Shown here in pieces: positions 9,156-17,160 of a stretch of DNA of 33,541 bases. This DNA is from Streptomyces roseochromogenus subsp. oscitans DS 12.976 (GTDB lineage: Bacteria > Actinomycetota > Actinomycetes > Streptomycetales > Streptomycetaceae). Numbering within the stretch: position 1 is the stretch's first letter; each line of letters starts with the position of its first letter. The stretch spans positions 36,827-70,367 of the forward strand of contig NZ_CM002285.1 in the NCBI RefSeq assembly GCF_000497445.1, in the 5' to 3' direction. The notes beneath the pieces were generated by a model. It was not told the DNA's origin. It saw only the letters and a program-made list of their open reading frames with translations, and ran no database searches. Both the position numbers and the translations under genes were made by a program.

Positions 9156-9608
9156 TCACCGGATCTTGGCGCCGCGGATGACAACGACGGGACACGGTGC
9201 GTGCTGGACACAGTGCCGGCCGACCGATCCCAGCAGGGCTTCGGTGAACCCGCCGTGCCCCTGGTTGCCCACGACCAGCAGATCCGCCCCTTGGGCGGCG
9301 TCCGGCAGAAGACGCGCGGGGTTTCCTTCGATGACGCGCGGCGTGACACGCTCCGGCCGGCCGAGGCCGATGGCATCGACGATCGCCCTGGCGAGGCTGG
9401 TGCGGGCCTGCTCCTCGAAGTCGAAGGGCTCCTCCTCGGGAGGGCTCCATCCGTACCAGTCGTACGGGTTCTGCCAGGCGAAGACCGCCTCGACCGCGCC
9501 TTTGGTGAGCTCGGTCTGAGCGACCGCCCACCGCAGGGCTGCCTTCGATTGTTCCGACCCGTCGGCCCCGACCACGATCCGTCCGGCGGATGCCGCCTCG
9601 TCGCTCAC
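9156..9608 (-). CDS. Universal stress protein, single domain
   Basis: This is an intact 150-residue UspA-fold protein. The start is GTG 9608 (then [20 protein letters not shown]), preceded by AGGAGG at a good distance, so the open frame further upstream is not used. The N-terminal strand IVVGADGS and the C-terminal nucleotide-binding signature GNQGHGGF...LLGSVGRHC are both complete, as in ATP-binding USPs such as Rv2623. The same-strand P-type ATPase follows 154 bp downstream, and the acyltransferase gene diverges from it. USPs of this kind bind ATP and act in growth arrest; the partner is unknown. Confidence 0.92.
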   Translation of the reverse strand: MSDEAASAGRIVVGADGSEQSKAALRWAVAQTELTKGAVEAVFAWQNPYDWYGWSPPEEEPFDFEEQARTSLARAIVDAIGLGRPERVTPRVIEGNPARLLPDAAQGADLLVVGNQGHGGFTEALLGSVGRHCVQHAPCPVVVIRGAKIR

Positions 9609-9856
9609 CGCCCGCCTCCTGGTTCCTTCCGCCACTGCCCCAGCTTTCCCGCCGCACACCGGTGAAGGCCGCTGTGGCCCTCCCCACTCACCCGTTTCGC
9701 CCCTCTCGTTCCTCCCTCGGCGGCCCACGCGGGGCCAGAGGAGCACAGCGAGTACGGCCGCGCGGACGGCCGGCACCGAATGGAGTCCCCGCGTTGGGCG
9801 GCAGCCGGCCGGGACAGCCGACCGGAGCGACACGCGCGGCATAAGGTGATCACGGA

Positions 9857-10591
9857 GTGCTCGCCCCCGCGGCAACGACAAGGGCAGCCATCGGTTGTCG
9901 CCACCCTGGGGGTGCCGTTGTGCTCAGTCGCCTCGCAGACGCCGTAGTGCCGGTCTTCGGCCGCCTGGACGTCACCACGGATGCCGGTTCCGGACCGATT
10001 GCGGGCAGCATCATCATCGCCAACCACACGTCGCTCAGTGACCCTGCGATCGTCCTCACCGCGCTGCGCCGCCTCGGCACCGAGCCCGTCGTGCTGGCAG
10101 CCGCAGGGCTGTGGCGCGTCCCCTTGCTCGGCCGTGTCCTCACGAGAGAGGGGCACATCCCGGTTCACCGGGGCGACCCGCGAGCCGCCCGAGCACTGCA
10201 AGAAGCGCAAGCCGCACTGGCCGCGGGCCGGTCCGTCCTGCTCTACCCGGAAGGCGGGCTGCCTCATCGCAAGGGTGTCCGCGAGGCTCCGCCCCGGCCC
10301 TTCCACTCCGGCCTCTTCCACCTCGCGCACGCCACGGGCGCCCAGATCGTGCCCGTAGGCCAGGCCGGAGCCCGCGCACTGGCGTCCGGCAGCCCCTTCG
10401 AACAGGTGGCCCGGTTGCTCACCGCTCCGCTGCGCCGTCCTCGACTCCACGTGTACGTCGGCGCACCACTGCGCTTGGACAGCGAACAGACCCAGGCCCA
10501 GGCTCTCGCCATGACGCACAGCGCGCTGACCCAGGCCTGGCACGCCGCTGCCCGGCAGCTCGGCGCACCGGTGCTCCGCACCGGGCGCTGA
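9857..10591 (+). CDS. PlsC-like 1-acyl-glycerol-phosphate acyltransferase
   Basis: The product is a membrane-associated acyltransferase of phospholipid synthesis. It has the catalytic HX4D motif (NHTSLSD), the following block VLAAAGLWRVPLLGRVLTRE, a substrate-binding arginine region (HIPVHRGDPRAA) and the PEGG motif (VLLYPEGGLPHRKG). GTG 9857 gives 244 residues. GTG 9920, preceded by GGGGG and giving LSRLADAVVPVFGRL, is an equally good or better start and would give 223 residues. A partial DosR-like site, GGGACAGCCGACCG, lies at 9811-9824 but matches poorly. Acyl group and acceptor cannot be predicted; membrane remodelling in dormant cells is a guess from context. Confidence 0.85.
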   Translation: MLAPAATTRAAIGCRHPGGAVVLSRLADAVVPVFGRLDVTTDAGSGPIAGSIIIANHTSLSDPAIVLTALRRLGTEPVVLAAAGLWRVPLLGRVLTREGHIPVHRGDPRAARALQEAQAALAAGRSVLLYPEGGLPHRKGVREAPPRPFHSGLFHLAHATGAQIVPVGQAGARALASGSPFEQVARLLTAPLRRPRLHVYVGAPLRLDSEQTQAQALAMTHSALTQAWHAAARQLGAPVLRTGR

Positions 10592-10641
10592 AGCTCGGCC
10601 CTACCCACCTGAGCTGTCGCCCGTTCGCCATCAGGTACGCC

Positions 10642-10657
10642 GGGGCCGATCGGCCCC
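10642..10657. promoter_or_regulatory. Perfect 16-bp palindrome upstream of the slipin gene
   Basis: GGGGCCGATCGGCCCC is a perfect palindrome 81 bp before the slipin start. Its inner 14 bases match 10 of 14 core positions of the mycobacterial DosR box and keep the GGG-x-C-x4-G-x-CCC spacing. In DNA this rich in GC one or two such palindromes per window are expected by chance, so location is the main support. Confidence 0.4.
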
Positions 10658-10738
10658 CGCCGGCGGGTCGGATGGCACGGGCCCTTCCGCAGGCGCCCAG
10701 GTCACTATGAAGACCAGAGCCTCAAGGAGGTGGGTTCC

Positions 10739-11530
10739 GTGGCGAACCTCGGAGTCGCGATCGTCCGGCAGTACCAGCGCGGTGTCGTGTTCCGCTTCGG
10801 AAAACTGCGCAATGTCCGGGACCCGGGCATCAGGTTCATGATCCCGTTGGCGGACCGGATGTGGAAGGTCACCCTGCGGACGGTCACCATGCCGATCCCG
10901 TCCCAGCAGGTCATCACCCGCGACAACGTCTCCATCGGTGTGGCCGCGGTCGCCTACTTCCGCCGTGTCGACCCGGTGAAGTCGATCGTGGAGATCGAGG
11001 ACGTGTCGTCCGCGGTCAGCCAGATCGCCCAGACCACCGTCCGTAACGTCGTGGGCCGCTCCCTGCTGGACCAGGTCCTCACCGATACCGAGACCCTCAA
11101 TATCCAGATCAAGGACATCCTGGACGGGCTGACCCAGCAGTGGGGGGTGTATGTGCTGCTGGTGGAGCTCAAGGACATCGAGCTGCCGGCCGGCATGCAG
11201 CGGGCCATGGCCCGCCAGGCCGAGGCCGAGCGCGAGAAGCGTGCCAAGATCATCGCTGCCGAGGGGGAGGCCCTGAGCGCCAACCGCCTCGCCGAGGCCG
11301 CCGACGTCATTAGCGACCACCCGATCGCCCTGCAACTGCGCAACCTGCAGATCCTCGCCGAAATCGCCGCGGAGAAGAACTCGACCATCGTCTTCCCGGC
11401 CCAGTTCCTCGAAAGCGTCCGCGCACTGACCCGGTTTGTCGAAGGCGAAGCCGGAAGGGGCGCGGCGTCTGCGCCGGAACTTCGAACACGCAGGGAACCG
11501 GTGGGAAGCAGCAGCTCCGTCCCGGTCTGA
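10739..11530 (+). CDS. Slipin / SPFH (band 7) membrane protein
   Basis: The 263-residue protein starts at GTG 10739, set 8 bp after a strong AAGGAGG at 10724-10730. GTG 10730 is in frame but overlaps that site. The N-terminus ([20 protein letters not shown]) lacks the long membrane hairpin of many SPFH proteins; the domain begins almost at once. Typical slipin blocks follow: [80 protein letters not shown], and the coiled-coil helix [20 protein letters not shown]. Slipins form membrane microdomain scaffolds and bind FtsH or NfeD-type proteases; an ftsH gene lies 5.6 kb downstream, no NfeD is seen. Intact. Confidence 0.93.
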   Translation: MANLGVAIVRQYQRGVVFRFGKLRNVRDPGIRFMIPLADRMWKVTLRTVTMPIPSQQVITRDNVSIGVAAVAYFRRVDPVKSIVEIEDVSSAVSQIAQTTVRNVVGRSLLDQVLTDTETLNIQIKDILDGLTQQWGVYVLLVELKDIELPAGMQRAMARQAEAEREKRAKIIAAEGEALSANRLAEAADVISDHPIALQLRNLQILAEIAAEKNSTIVFPAQFLESVRALTRFVEGEAGRGAASAPELRTRREPVGSSSSVPV

Positions 11531-11616
11531 GCCCGGGTGGCGGCGCTGGAGCACCCAGAAGCGGGAGCTGTCGGAAAAAGGGGTCCCTGCATTCACGAAG
11601 GAAGGCTGAAGGCGCC

Positions 11617-11913
11617 ATGAACCAGACATCATGGACGACGACGGGCGTGTTCACGGGGCAGGGAGGCGTCCGTACCGACGAGGCCGGGATCATCACCGGG
11701 GACCTGACCGTGCACACCACTTGGGACGGCAAGCAGGCCGTTGTCAAGGTCCAGTACAGCGGCACCTCCCAGTGGTTCACGCTGACCGGAAGCCCGGTGT
11801 CCTGTCCTTCTCAGCAGGGCAGCCGAGACCTGCACCAAGCTGTAGTGGAAGCCGTGCGGGCCGGCGGCGGCACCCCCGTTCCTCGGCACGACCAGCTGTG
11901 GGCACGACCTTGA
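11617..11913 (+). CDS. Small conserved hypothetical protein
   Basis: This intact 98-residue protein starts at ATG 11617 (MNQTSWTTTGVFTGQGGVRT), with GAAGGA about 15 bp upstream and GGAAGGCTGAAGG nearer. It is beta-rich: the segment TVHTTWDGKQAVVKVQYSGT reads as two strands, and SRDLHQAVVEAVRAGGG as a C-terminal helix. No catalytic motif or signal peptide is seen. It follows the slipin gene by 86 bp in the same direction and may be co-expressed. The last ten residues or so look less natural, so the end may be frameshifted. Function unknown. Confidence 0.7.
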   Translation: MNQTSWTTTGVFTGQGGVRTDEAGIITGDLTVHTTWDGKQAVVKVQYSGTSQWFTLTGSPVSCPSQQGSRDLHQAVVEAVRAGGGTPVPRHDQLWARP

Positions 11914-11958
11914 GCACCGGACCGGAGTACGGCGTCGAGCCGCTTACCGGAAGCCTGC

Positions 11959-13062
11959 TCAACCGCCGGATCCGGGGTCGGCGTAGCGCAGCAGCACGCC
12001 CACGTCCTCGCTCAGCCTCAGCTCCTGCTCGGGCACCACGACCAGTTCGGCCCTCGTGCCGACGAGGGCACGGGCCAGGGCCGTGTCGGCCCGTTCCTCG
12101 CTGACCTCCCGTATGCCGTAGGACTGCAGTTCCCGTTCGGTGAGGGCGAGTTGGCCGGGCTCCGGGCCGACCCACAGGCGGAACGGCGACCCAGGGTGGT
12201 CGTTGAGGAAGAGGGCTTTGACCCTGCCGCGTTGCAGCGCCGATACGGCGGGGGCAAGGCCTTCCGCGAACGCTCCGTCGCGGGCGCGCTCGGCGAGGAA
12301 GGCGTCCAGCAGCATCCGGTCGTGCGCGGCCATGCGCCCCGTGAAGAGGCTTTCGAGCCGCTGCTCCAGCAGTGCCCGCCCGGGCTCGGACTCGCCGGCG
12401 CCCGCCACAGTGGTGACCCGCCCGCGCAGGGAGGCCGGTAGTCGGCGGATGAGGATGCCGCGGGCCCAGACGTCTCCCGCGACGACCACCGTCTCGACGT
12501 CGATACGCCGTGCGTGACCTTCCAGCTCCCGGCCGACCTCTCCGGCGGCGCGGGTCCAGTCGGCGACCGGGATCTCCTCGTCCATCCGGTGGCCCGATGT
12601 GACCTTGGTCAGCGGCCATGTGCCCGCCTCGGCCTCGATCCGTACGGTGCCGGTGGCGTCCGTCGAGTGACGGCCGCCATAATGCACCTGCACCGCCAGG
12701 TACGGGATACCGGGCGCGTGCTGCACGATCAGCGGCATCGTGTCCGGCAGCGTTCCGAAGTGCGCGGTGTCCCGTGCGGGCGGTACGGGCAACTCGTCCA
12801 ACAGGGCCAGGTGTCCGTGGGCGGTGAAGACGGCCTGACCGTGCGTGCCGGGAACGTCCGTGTCGCTGCCCACGGTGCCCGCCACCGCGGTGATGGAGTC
12901 CCGGTCCGCTCCCTCGGACATCAGTGCGTCCCGAAGATGCCGCCAGCGCAGTTGTACGGCGGCCTCGGGATCCTCGATGGCGACGTCACGGGACGTGTCC
13001 AGATAGACGGACGCGAATGGACCGGGCTGCTTGTAGAGAGGCTCCAGGAAGGAAAGTCTCAT
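11959..13062 (-). CDS. baeRF (eRF1-like) ribosome-associated protein, Rv2629-like
   Basis: This intact 367-residue protein starts at ATG 13062 (MRLSFLEPLYKQPGPFASVY), with GGGAG upstream. The opening strand and VYLDTSRD, the central block LIRRLPASLRGRVTTVAGAG and the C-terminal Rossmann-like part with ALVGTRAELVVVPEQELRL match the bacterial Vms1/baeRF family, relatives of eukaryotic release factor eRF1. Family members are thought to act on stalled ribosomes or peptidyl-tRNA; Rv2629 of M. tuberculosis is a dormancy-regulon member. It sits 2 bp after the hibernation-factor frame on the same strand, so translation is probably coupled. I cannot verify the catalytic Gln/GGQ-like loop. Confidence 0.8.
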   Translation of the reverse strand: MRLSFLEPLYKQPGPFASVYLDTSRDVAIEDPEAAVQLRWRHLRDALMSEGADRDSITAVAGTVGSDTDVPGTHGQAVFTAHGHLALLDELPVPPARDTAHFGTLPDTMPLIVQHAPGIPYLAVQVHYGGRHSTDATGTVRIEAEAGTWPLTKVTSGHRMDEEIPVADWTRAAGEVGRELEGHARRIDVETVVVAGDVWARGILIRRLPASLRGRVTTVAGAGESEPGRALLEQRLESLFTGRMAAHDRMLLDAFLAERARDGAFAEGLAPAVSALQRGRVKALFLNDHPGSPFRLWVGPEPGQLALTERELQSYGIREVSEERADTALARALVGTRAELVVVPEQELRLSEDVGVLLRYADPGSGG

Positions 13063-13064
13063 GA

Positions 13065-13979
13065 TCACTCCCGAGTGGGCTGCCGGCGCCACGCGCCACC
13101 ACGCCCGGGATGCCGCCGTACCAAGACACGTTCCGGTTGGCGCGCCGCGGCTCTTCCAACTCCAGGATGCGCCCGCCCGACGAGCCGCGCTTGCCCACCG
13201 CAGGAGCCGCGGGCGGCTGGCACCGACGAGCCCGACAGCCCGCCGGAGGTACCCGAACGGCCCTTCTGCGCGTGCCACCTCCCGGGGGCATCCTGCTCCT
13301 TCGCCTCGGCCACCTTCATCCGGGGAGCAGGAAGCTCGCTCAAGGTCAGCGGCACGGCCGCAGGGCCGACCAGCTCGGGGTGTGGGCGCACCTGGGCGAG
13401 GCGGTAGCCCGTCGGGCCCGACCGGTACAGCACGCTGTCCTCTCCGGTGCCGATGTCGGTGAAGAGGTGGAAGTCGTAGTCCATCGTCTCCAGCTCGAAG
13501 GCCGCCTCGTCGGGCGACTCCCAGGCCAGCGAGTAGGACTTGTGCCGCACGACCTGCCGCTCCTCGGCCGGGCGCGGGAAGTAGTCGAGGCGGTGGGTGG
13601 GCTCGCTGCCGTGACGCCACTCATGCAGGCCCGGCACGGGCGTCTTGCCGCGCCGGGCCTCCCAGTGCTGTTCGAGGCGTTCCAGCCGTGCGACGAGCCG
13701 GTCCTGCAGCAGGTCGACGGCCTCGGTCACAGTCGCGGCGGCCACGTGCGCACGAGCCGGACGCCCATTGACGTCCAGATTGGCCTGGGCGATCGCCGGC
13801 CGCTCGATGGCGGGGTTGGCCATGTGGGTCAGTTTGACGCGGGCGAACGGAACCGGCTCCCGCGTCCGGCTGGTGAGCGCCCTTACCTTCTCCTGTGCGT
13901 ACTCGATGACTCCTGGCGGCATCTCCCCCTGTGTCTCCACCTGGATCTCGGGAGCCTGCTGTGGTGCCGATCGCTTCAT
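13065..13979 (-). CDS. hpf: Long ribosome hibernation factor (HPF/YfiA), C-terminus decayed
   Basis: HPF proteins bind the 30S decoding site and silence ribosomes. ATG 13979 opens MKRSAPQQAPEIQVETQGEM. Residues about 10-105 form the S30AE domain (MPPGVIEYAQEKVRAL, ARVKLTHMANPAIERPAIAQ, AVDLLQDRLVARLERLEQHW). A first S30AE C-terminal domain follows (HKSYSLAWESPDEAAFELET, DFHLFTDIGTGEDSVLYRSG). A second copy begins (VPLTLSELPAPRMKVAEAKE) but then loses its frame; its remains appear in another frame near 13115-13170 (ELEEPRRANRNV, GVVARGAG). Rv0079, a DosR-regulon hibernation protein, is of this longer type. The N-terminal ribosome-binding half is intact; the dimerisation end is damaged. The gene heads a two-gene unit with the baeRF gene. 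Confidence 0.88.
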   Translation of the reverse strand: MKRSAPQQAPEIQVETQGEMPPGVIEYAQEKVRALTSRTREPVPFARVKLTHMANPAIERPAIAQANLDVNGRPARAHVAAATVTEAVDLLQDRLVARLERLEQHWEARRGKTPVPGLHEWRHGSEPTHRLDYFPRPAEERQVVRHKSYSLAWESPDEAAFELETMDYDFHLFTDIGTGEDSVLYRSGPTGYRLAQVRPHPELVGPAAVPLTLSELPAPRMKVAEAKEQDAPGRWHAQKGRSGTSGGLSGSSVPAARGSCGGQARLVGRAHPGVGRAAARQPERVLVRRHPGRGGAWRRQPTRE

Positions 13980-14645
13980 GGCAGCGTCCTTGCGCCGTAT
14001 GTACCACTGTCCACACCTGCGCTCATCGGGCCTGCACGCACGGCCAGTGTGCCCGTCCCTGGCTGATCAACTTCCTTGCTGTGAGCAGGACATCCCGAAG
14101 CGTCCGTACAGCAACGAGCCGGGAAGCTCGCTCCGAGTGGAGCCGACCGGGCTGCGCCGGACGTCAGGCAGCGGTGATCCGGGTGCCGATGTCACGCCCC
14201 TCGCAGATCGCCGGCATGGCGCCCGCTGCCGTCACGCCGAAGACGTGCATGACCAGGTTCTGCTCCTCGGCCAGCACGAAAACGGCGGTTTGCATCACCT
14301 TTACGGAATCACCCAGCCGATACGGACAGACATAAGACCAGGGGTCGGGCAGCCGTCACATGGGCGCACCTCCCCAACTGGAAGACCCCTGCGGACCCTA
14401 AGCGCATGGCCTCACGGTGCCGAGTCTCGGTGCGGCTGCCAACCGGCTCCACCCGCCCTAGCATGGAGCCCTGGGCAGGAAAAGAGAGAAGCCACAGCGG
14501 CGCCGTTTGTGCCCGGCGGACGCCCCCGAGCCTGTGCTGCAAACCCTGCCGCTTCTGAACAAAGCCAGCCTCGTAGGTGTGGATGAGGCCTCTCGGCACC
14601 TGGCGAAGCACGTCCTTCCCGCGGACAGACCGGAAGGGAAGATCC
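13980..14645. other. Divergent intergenic region between hpf and DUF2267 genes
   Basis: Besides the possible small gene at 14164-14298, no protein is supported. The region must hold promoters for hpf (minus) and the DUF2267 gene (plus). I found no good DosR-like box: the best half-site ends in GTCCC near 14065 and matches 6 of 14 positions. The Shine-Dalgarno GGAAGGGA of the plus-strand gene is at 14632-14639. Confidence 0.4.
14164..14298 (-). CDS. Possible small protein (43-44 residues), unrecognised
   Basis: From GTG 14298 or ATG 14295 the frame reads MQTAVFVLAEEQNLVMHVFG then VTAAGAMPAICEGRDIGTRITAA and stops at 14164-14166. Almost every codon ends in G or C, as in real genes here, and the sequence looks folded (two strands, Gly-rich turn). 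The frame is open about 16 codons further upstream (DPWSYVCPYRLGDSVKV) without a start, so this may be the 3' remnant of a longer gene. AAAGG lies too close to the ATG to be an ideal ribosome site. No family is recognised. Confidence 0.3.
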   Translation of the reverse strand: MMQTAVFVLAEEQNLVMHVFGVTAAGAMPAICEGRDIGTRITAA

Positions 14646-15077
14646 ATGCCCCCCACGCACCCACCTGACTTCGAGCACTCGATCCACAGCGCGAACATCT
14701 GGCTCAAGGCGGTGTCGGAAGCCCTGGACACGGAGGACCGCCACCTCGCCCACCGGATCCTGCGCACCTGGCTGCACACGTTCCGTGACAGACTCACCGT
14801 CGACGTGACCGCCAACTTCGCCGCGCAACTGCCCGAACTGGTGCGTGGCGCCTACTACGACGGCTGGGACCCCAGTGTCGTACCGGTCAAGTACGACCGC
14901 CAGGGGTACATAGACCGCTTCGTCCAGGAAGCCAAGGTCACCGCCGAGGATGTCCCCCGGATCGCCGCCGCGGTCACCACCGTCGTACGCGAGCACGTCT
15001 CGCCCGGGCACCTGGAAGCAGCGCTGGAACAACTCCCCCACGACATCCGCGCTTTGCTCCTTCAGCCGGCCGCCTGA
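14646..15077 (+). CDS. DUF2267 protein
   Basis: This intact 143-residue helical protein starts at ATG 14646 (MPPTHPPDFEHSIHSANIWL), six bases after GGAAGGGA. DUF2267 features visible are AVSEALDTEDRHLAHRILRT, the middle helix-turn LTVDVTANFAAQLPELVRGA with the YYDGWDP motif, and the C-terminal part DRFVQEAKVTAEDVPRIAAA followed by LEQLPHDIRALL. Many members carry two repeats; this has the classic single-unit length. Molecular function is unknown. Such genes are commonly found beside CBS and USP genes in Actinobacteria, as here, with a CBS gene 116 bp downstream. Confidence 0.85.
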   Translation: MPPTHPPDFEHSIHSANIWLKAVSEALDTEDRHLAHRILRTWLHTFRDRLTVDVTANFAAQLPELVRGAYYDGWDPSVVPVKYDRQGYIDRFVQEAKVTAEDVPRIAAAVTTVVREHVSPGHLEAALEQLPHDIRALLLQPAA

Positions 15078-15193
15078 CCTGCGGCACGAGACAGCGGCCA
15101 TCACCTGCGCCGCAAGTGTGCAGCGGAGCATCTGTCCGGACTGACGTGTCCAGGACGAGACGCTGTAGCGGCTTAGCACGAGAGAGCAGGGAC

Positions 15194-15862
15194 ATGCTGC
15201 ACCGGAGGGTCTCAGATCTGATGACCACGGCCGTGGTACGCGTTCGGCCTGCCACGGGATTCAAGGACATCGCCGTGCAGCCCGCGGAGCACGACATCAC
15301 AGCGGTCCCGGTCGTCGACGACCAGAACCACCCCATCGGCATCGTGTCGGAGGCAGACCTGCTGCGGACCCAGCAGAGCCAGTCCGATCCGAGTGGACAT
15401 CTGGCCGACGAGCACCCGCCGCCGACGGAAAACGCCGAGGCACACGCGTTGACCGCAGAGGGACCGATGACCAGCCCGGTCATCACGGCACGCCCCCAGT
15501 GGTCGGTGGTGGAGGCGGCTCGCGCCATGGCCCCGCCACGACGTCAAACGACACCCGTCGTGGACGGCGCCGACAGGCTGGTGGGCATCATCAGCCGCGC
15601 CGACCTCATCCACGTCTTCCTGCGACAAGACACCACAATCTGCGAAGAGATCACGACCGAGGTCGTGACCCGGCCCCTCGGCCTTGACCCCGCCTCGATC
15701 ACAGTCCAGGTCACCGACGGCCGGGGGACGCTCACCGGCTTTGTGCCGCACCGCAGCCTCTTTCCCATCGCTGTAAGGCTGTGCGAGGGCGTCGACGTCA
15801 CAAGCCGCCTCGCCGCCGACGCTACAGGGAACGGGAAGGTTGACAACCCACACCGGCCATAG
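15194..15862 (+). CDS. CBS-pair protein with C-terminal BON-like domain
   Basis: The 222-residue protein starts at ATG 15194 (MLHRRVSDLMTTAVVRVRPA). Two CBS motifs bind adenine nucleotides in this fold: first FKDIAVQPAEHDITAVPVVD then HPIGIVSEADLL, second MTSPVITARPQWSVVEAARA then GADRLVGIISRADLIHVFL. A BON-like end follows (ITVQVTDGRGTLTGFVPHRS). It is a paralogue of the gene at 24233-24907, from which it differs by wear: MERHHVKRLPVVDE-type sequence is replaced by MAPPRRQTTPVVDG, and the end after GVDVTSRLAADATG does not follow the paralogue's VSVTEHIAY. Small compensated frameshifts may explain this. The open frame is complete. Confidence 0.82.
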   Translation: MLHRRVSDLMTTAVVRVRPATGFKDIAVQPAEHDITAVPVVDDQNHPIGIVSEADLLRTQQSQSDPSGHLADEHPPPTENAEAHALTAEGPMTSPVITARPQWSVVEAARAMAPPRRQTTPVVDGADRLVGIISRADLIHVFLRQDTTICEEITTEVVTRPLGLDPASITVQVTDGRGTLTGFVPHRSLFPIAVRLCEGVDVTSRLAADATGNGKVDNPHRP

Positions 15863-15885
15863 GCCCCAATCAGAAGGAAGCAGTC

Positions 15886-16305
15886 ATGACCACTGCGCGG
15901 GACATCATGCACACCGGCGCCACCTGCATCCGGGAGAACGAGACTCTGGAGGACGCAGCGCGCAGGATGAAAGAGCTGGACGTGGGGGCCCTGCCGATCT
16001 GCGGGGAGGACGACCGTCTCCACGGGATCATTACCGACCGTGACATCGTCGTGAAGTGTCTCGCCAAGGGGAAGGACCCCCGGACCATGACCGCAGGCCA
16101 GCTCGAACAGGGCAAGCCGGTCACGATCGACGCGGACACCGACAGCGGCCGTGTCCTCCAGGTCATGCAGGAGCACAGGATCCGGCGACTGCCGGTCATC
16201 GAGAACCACCGCCTAGTAGGCATGATCAGCGAGGCGGACCTCGCACGCCGCCTGCCGGAAGAACAGGTGGGCCACTTCGTCGAGGCCGTCTGCGCGGCCA
16301 CCTGA
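15886..16305 (+). CDS. Hrp1-like CBS-pair protein (Rv2626c family)
   Basis: This intact 139-residue protein starts at ATG 15886, five bases after AAGGAAG. It is two CBS motifs with little else: CIRENETLEDAARRMKELDV, RLHGIITDRDIVVKCL, then VLQVMQEHRIRRLPVIENHR and LVGMISEADLARRL. Length and sequence follow Hypoxic Response Protein 1 of M. tuberculosis. Cysteines at residues 14 and 39 sit where, as I recall, Hrp1 has a disulfide between Cys14 and Cys39. A partial palindrome (CCGGCCATAGGCCC, 15853-15866) precedes it. It lies 23 bp after the CBS-BON gene and is probably co-transcribed. Confidence 0.9.
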   Translation: MTTARDIMHTGATCIRENETLEDAARRMKELDVGALPICGEDDRLHGIITDRDIVVKCLAKGKDPRTMTAGQLEQGKPVTIDADTDSGRVLQVMQEHRIRRLPVIENHRLVGMISEADLARRLPEEQVGHFVEAVCAAT

Positions 16306-16495
16306 ATTTCGAGCGCCGTGCACAATCTCCTGACCGCCGTCATCACGGCGCCCCGCCCCCGTTCTGGAGGGCCACTGCGGCGACCGGGCCGGATAGTGCC
16401 ACCCACAGGAAGTGACGCATTGACCTGTCGCCGACTGACGTGGATTTCACTGGCCGAGTGCGCCGACGCAACGCTGTTGAGGGCAGGGATCAAGG

Positions 16496-16954
16496 TTGCT
16501 GATCCAACACGTCATGAACGCGCCTCCGACCACTGTGCTTCCAACGGAGTCCCTTGAGGAGGCGGCACGGCACATGGCCGATGCCGGCGTTGGTGCCTTG
16601 CCTGTGGTAAACGGCGACGCAGTGATCGGAATCGTGACCGATCGAGACCTCGTGGTGCGGGCGATGGCCCGCAGGCTGCCACCGCGCACCCGGGTGGAAA
16701 CGATCATGTCCCCGGCCCCCGCAACCGTGGAGGTCGACACTGCGGTTGCGGTCACCGTCATGAAAATGCGCGCGGCTCAGGTACGTCACCTCCCTGTGGT
16801 GGCGGAGGGACGTCTCATCGGCATGGTCTCCTTCGACGACCTGTTCTGGCGGCTGACCCAGGAACTGGCAGACCTGGCGGCCGTGGTCGATGCCGCCCGG
16901 AGAATCCCGGAGACCTTTCACGGCACGAGGAAGGCGCCGCTGCTGGACGGCTGA
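16496..16954 (+). CDS. Second Hrp1-like CBS-pair protein
   Basis: The 152-residue protein starts at TTG 16496 (LIQHVMNAPPTTVLPTESLE), with GCAGGGA a few bases upstream; no better in-frame ATG precedes the first CBS motif. CBS 1 reads LEEAARHMADAGVGALPVVN and VIGIVTDRDLVVRAM. CBS 2 reads VAVTVMKMRAAQVRHLPVVA and RLIGMVSFDDLFWRL. The C-terminal helix (ELADLAAVVDAARRIPETFH) is longer than in the upstream gene, and the two cysteines are absent. Third CBS gene in a row, 190 bp after the Hrp1-like gene. Intact. Confidence 0.86.
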   Translation: MLIQHVMNAPPTTVLPTESLEEAARHMADAGVGALPVVNGDAVIGIVTDRDLVVRAMARRLPPRTRVETIMSPAPATVEVDTAVAVTVMKMRAAQVRHLPVVAEGRLIGMVSFDDLFWRLTQELADLAAVVDAARRIPETFHGTRKAPLLDG

Positions 16955-16994
16955 ACGTATATCGCTTCAGCGCCTAACGCCCAACGCGATACGT
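16955..16994 (+). terminator. Imperfect hairpin after the CBS cluster
   Basis: ACGTATATCGC (16955-16965) pairs with GCGATACGT (16986-16994), leaving a two-base bulge and a 20-base loop, and is followed by ACAAAACC. It begins right after the CBS stop codon and is AT-richer than its surroundings. It could end the CBS transcript before ftsH; there is no long T run. Confidence 0.35.
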
Positions 16995-17076
16995 ACAAAA
17001 CCTGTCAGTCGGCTCCTGGTCACTGCCTGACGGTGGCCTCGGTCCTGGTCGGGCTCTGACCGGACGGCCCCCATCA

Positions 17077-17090
17077 GGGCCATACGACCC
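17077..17090. promoter_or_regulatory. DosR-like box upstream of ftsH
   Basis: GGGCCATACGACCC keeps the GGG-x-C-x4-G-x-CCC pattern and matches 10 of 14 core positions of the DosR box. The flanks extend the symmetry (CA...CTG). It lies 28 bp before ATG 17119 and 70 bp before the preferred GTG 17161. Confidence 0.38.
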
Positions 17091-17160
17091 CTGCCACCCG
17101 GGAACGGCCGGGTTGAGGATGGTAAACGGGACGCGATGCCGATCGAAGGGCGTGGGATCG

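Noticed and set aside
9002..9376. Upstream extension of the ATPase frame to 1040 residues
   Set aside because: This part overlaps the 3' end of the USP gene out of frame; the cation-ATPase domain begins properly after ATG 9001.
9811..9824. GGGACAGCCGACCG as a DosR-like box before the acyltransferase gene
   Set aside because: Only 8 of 14 core positions match and the last base of the pattern is wrong; this is within chance expectation.
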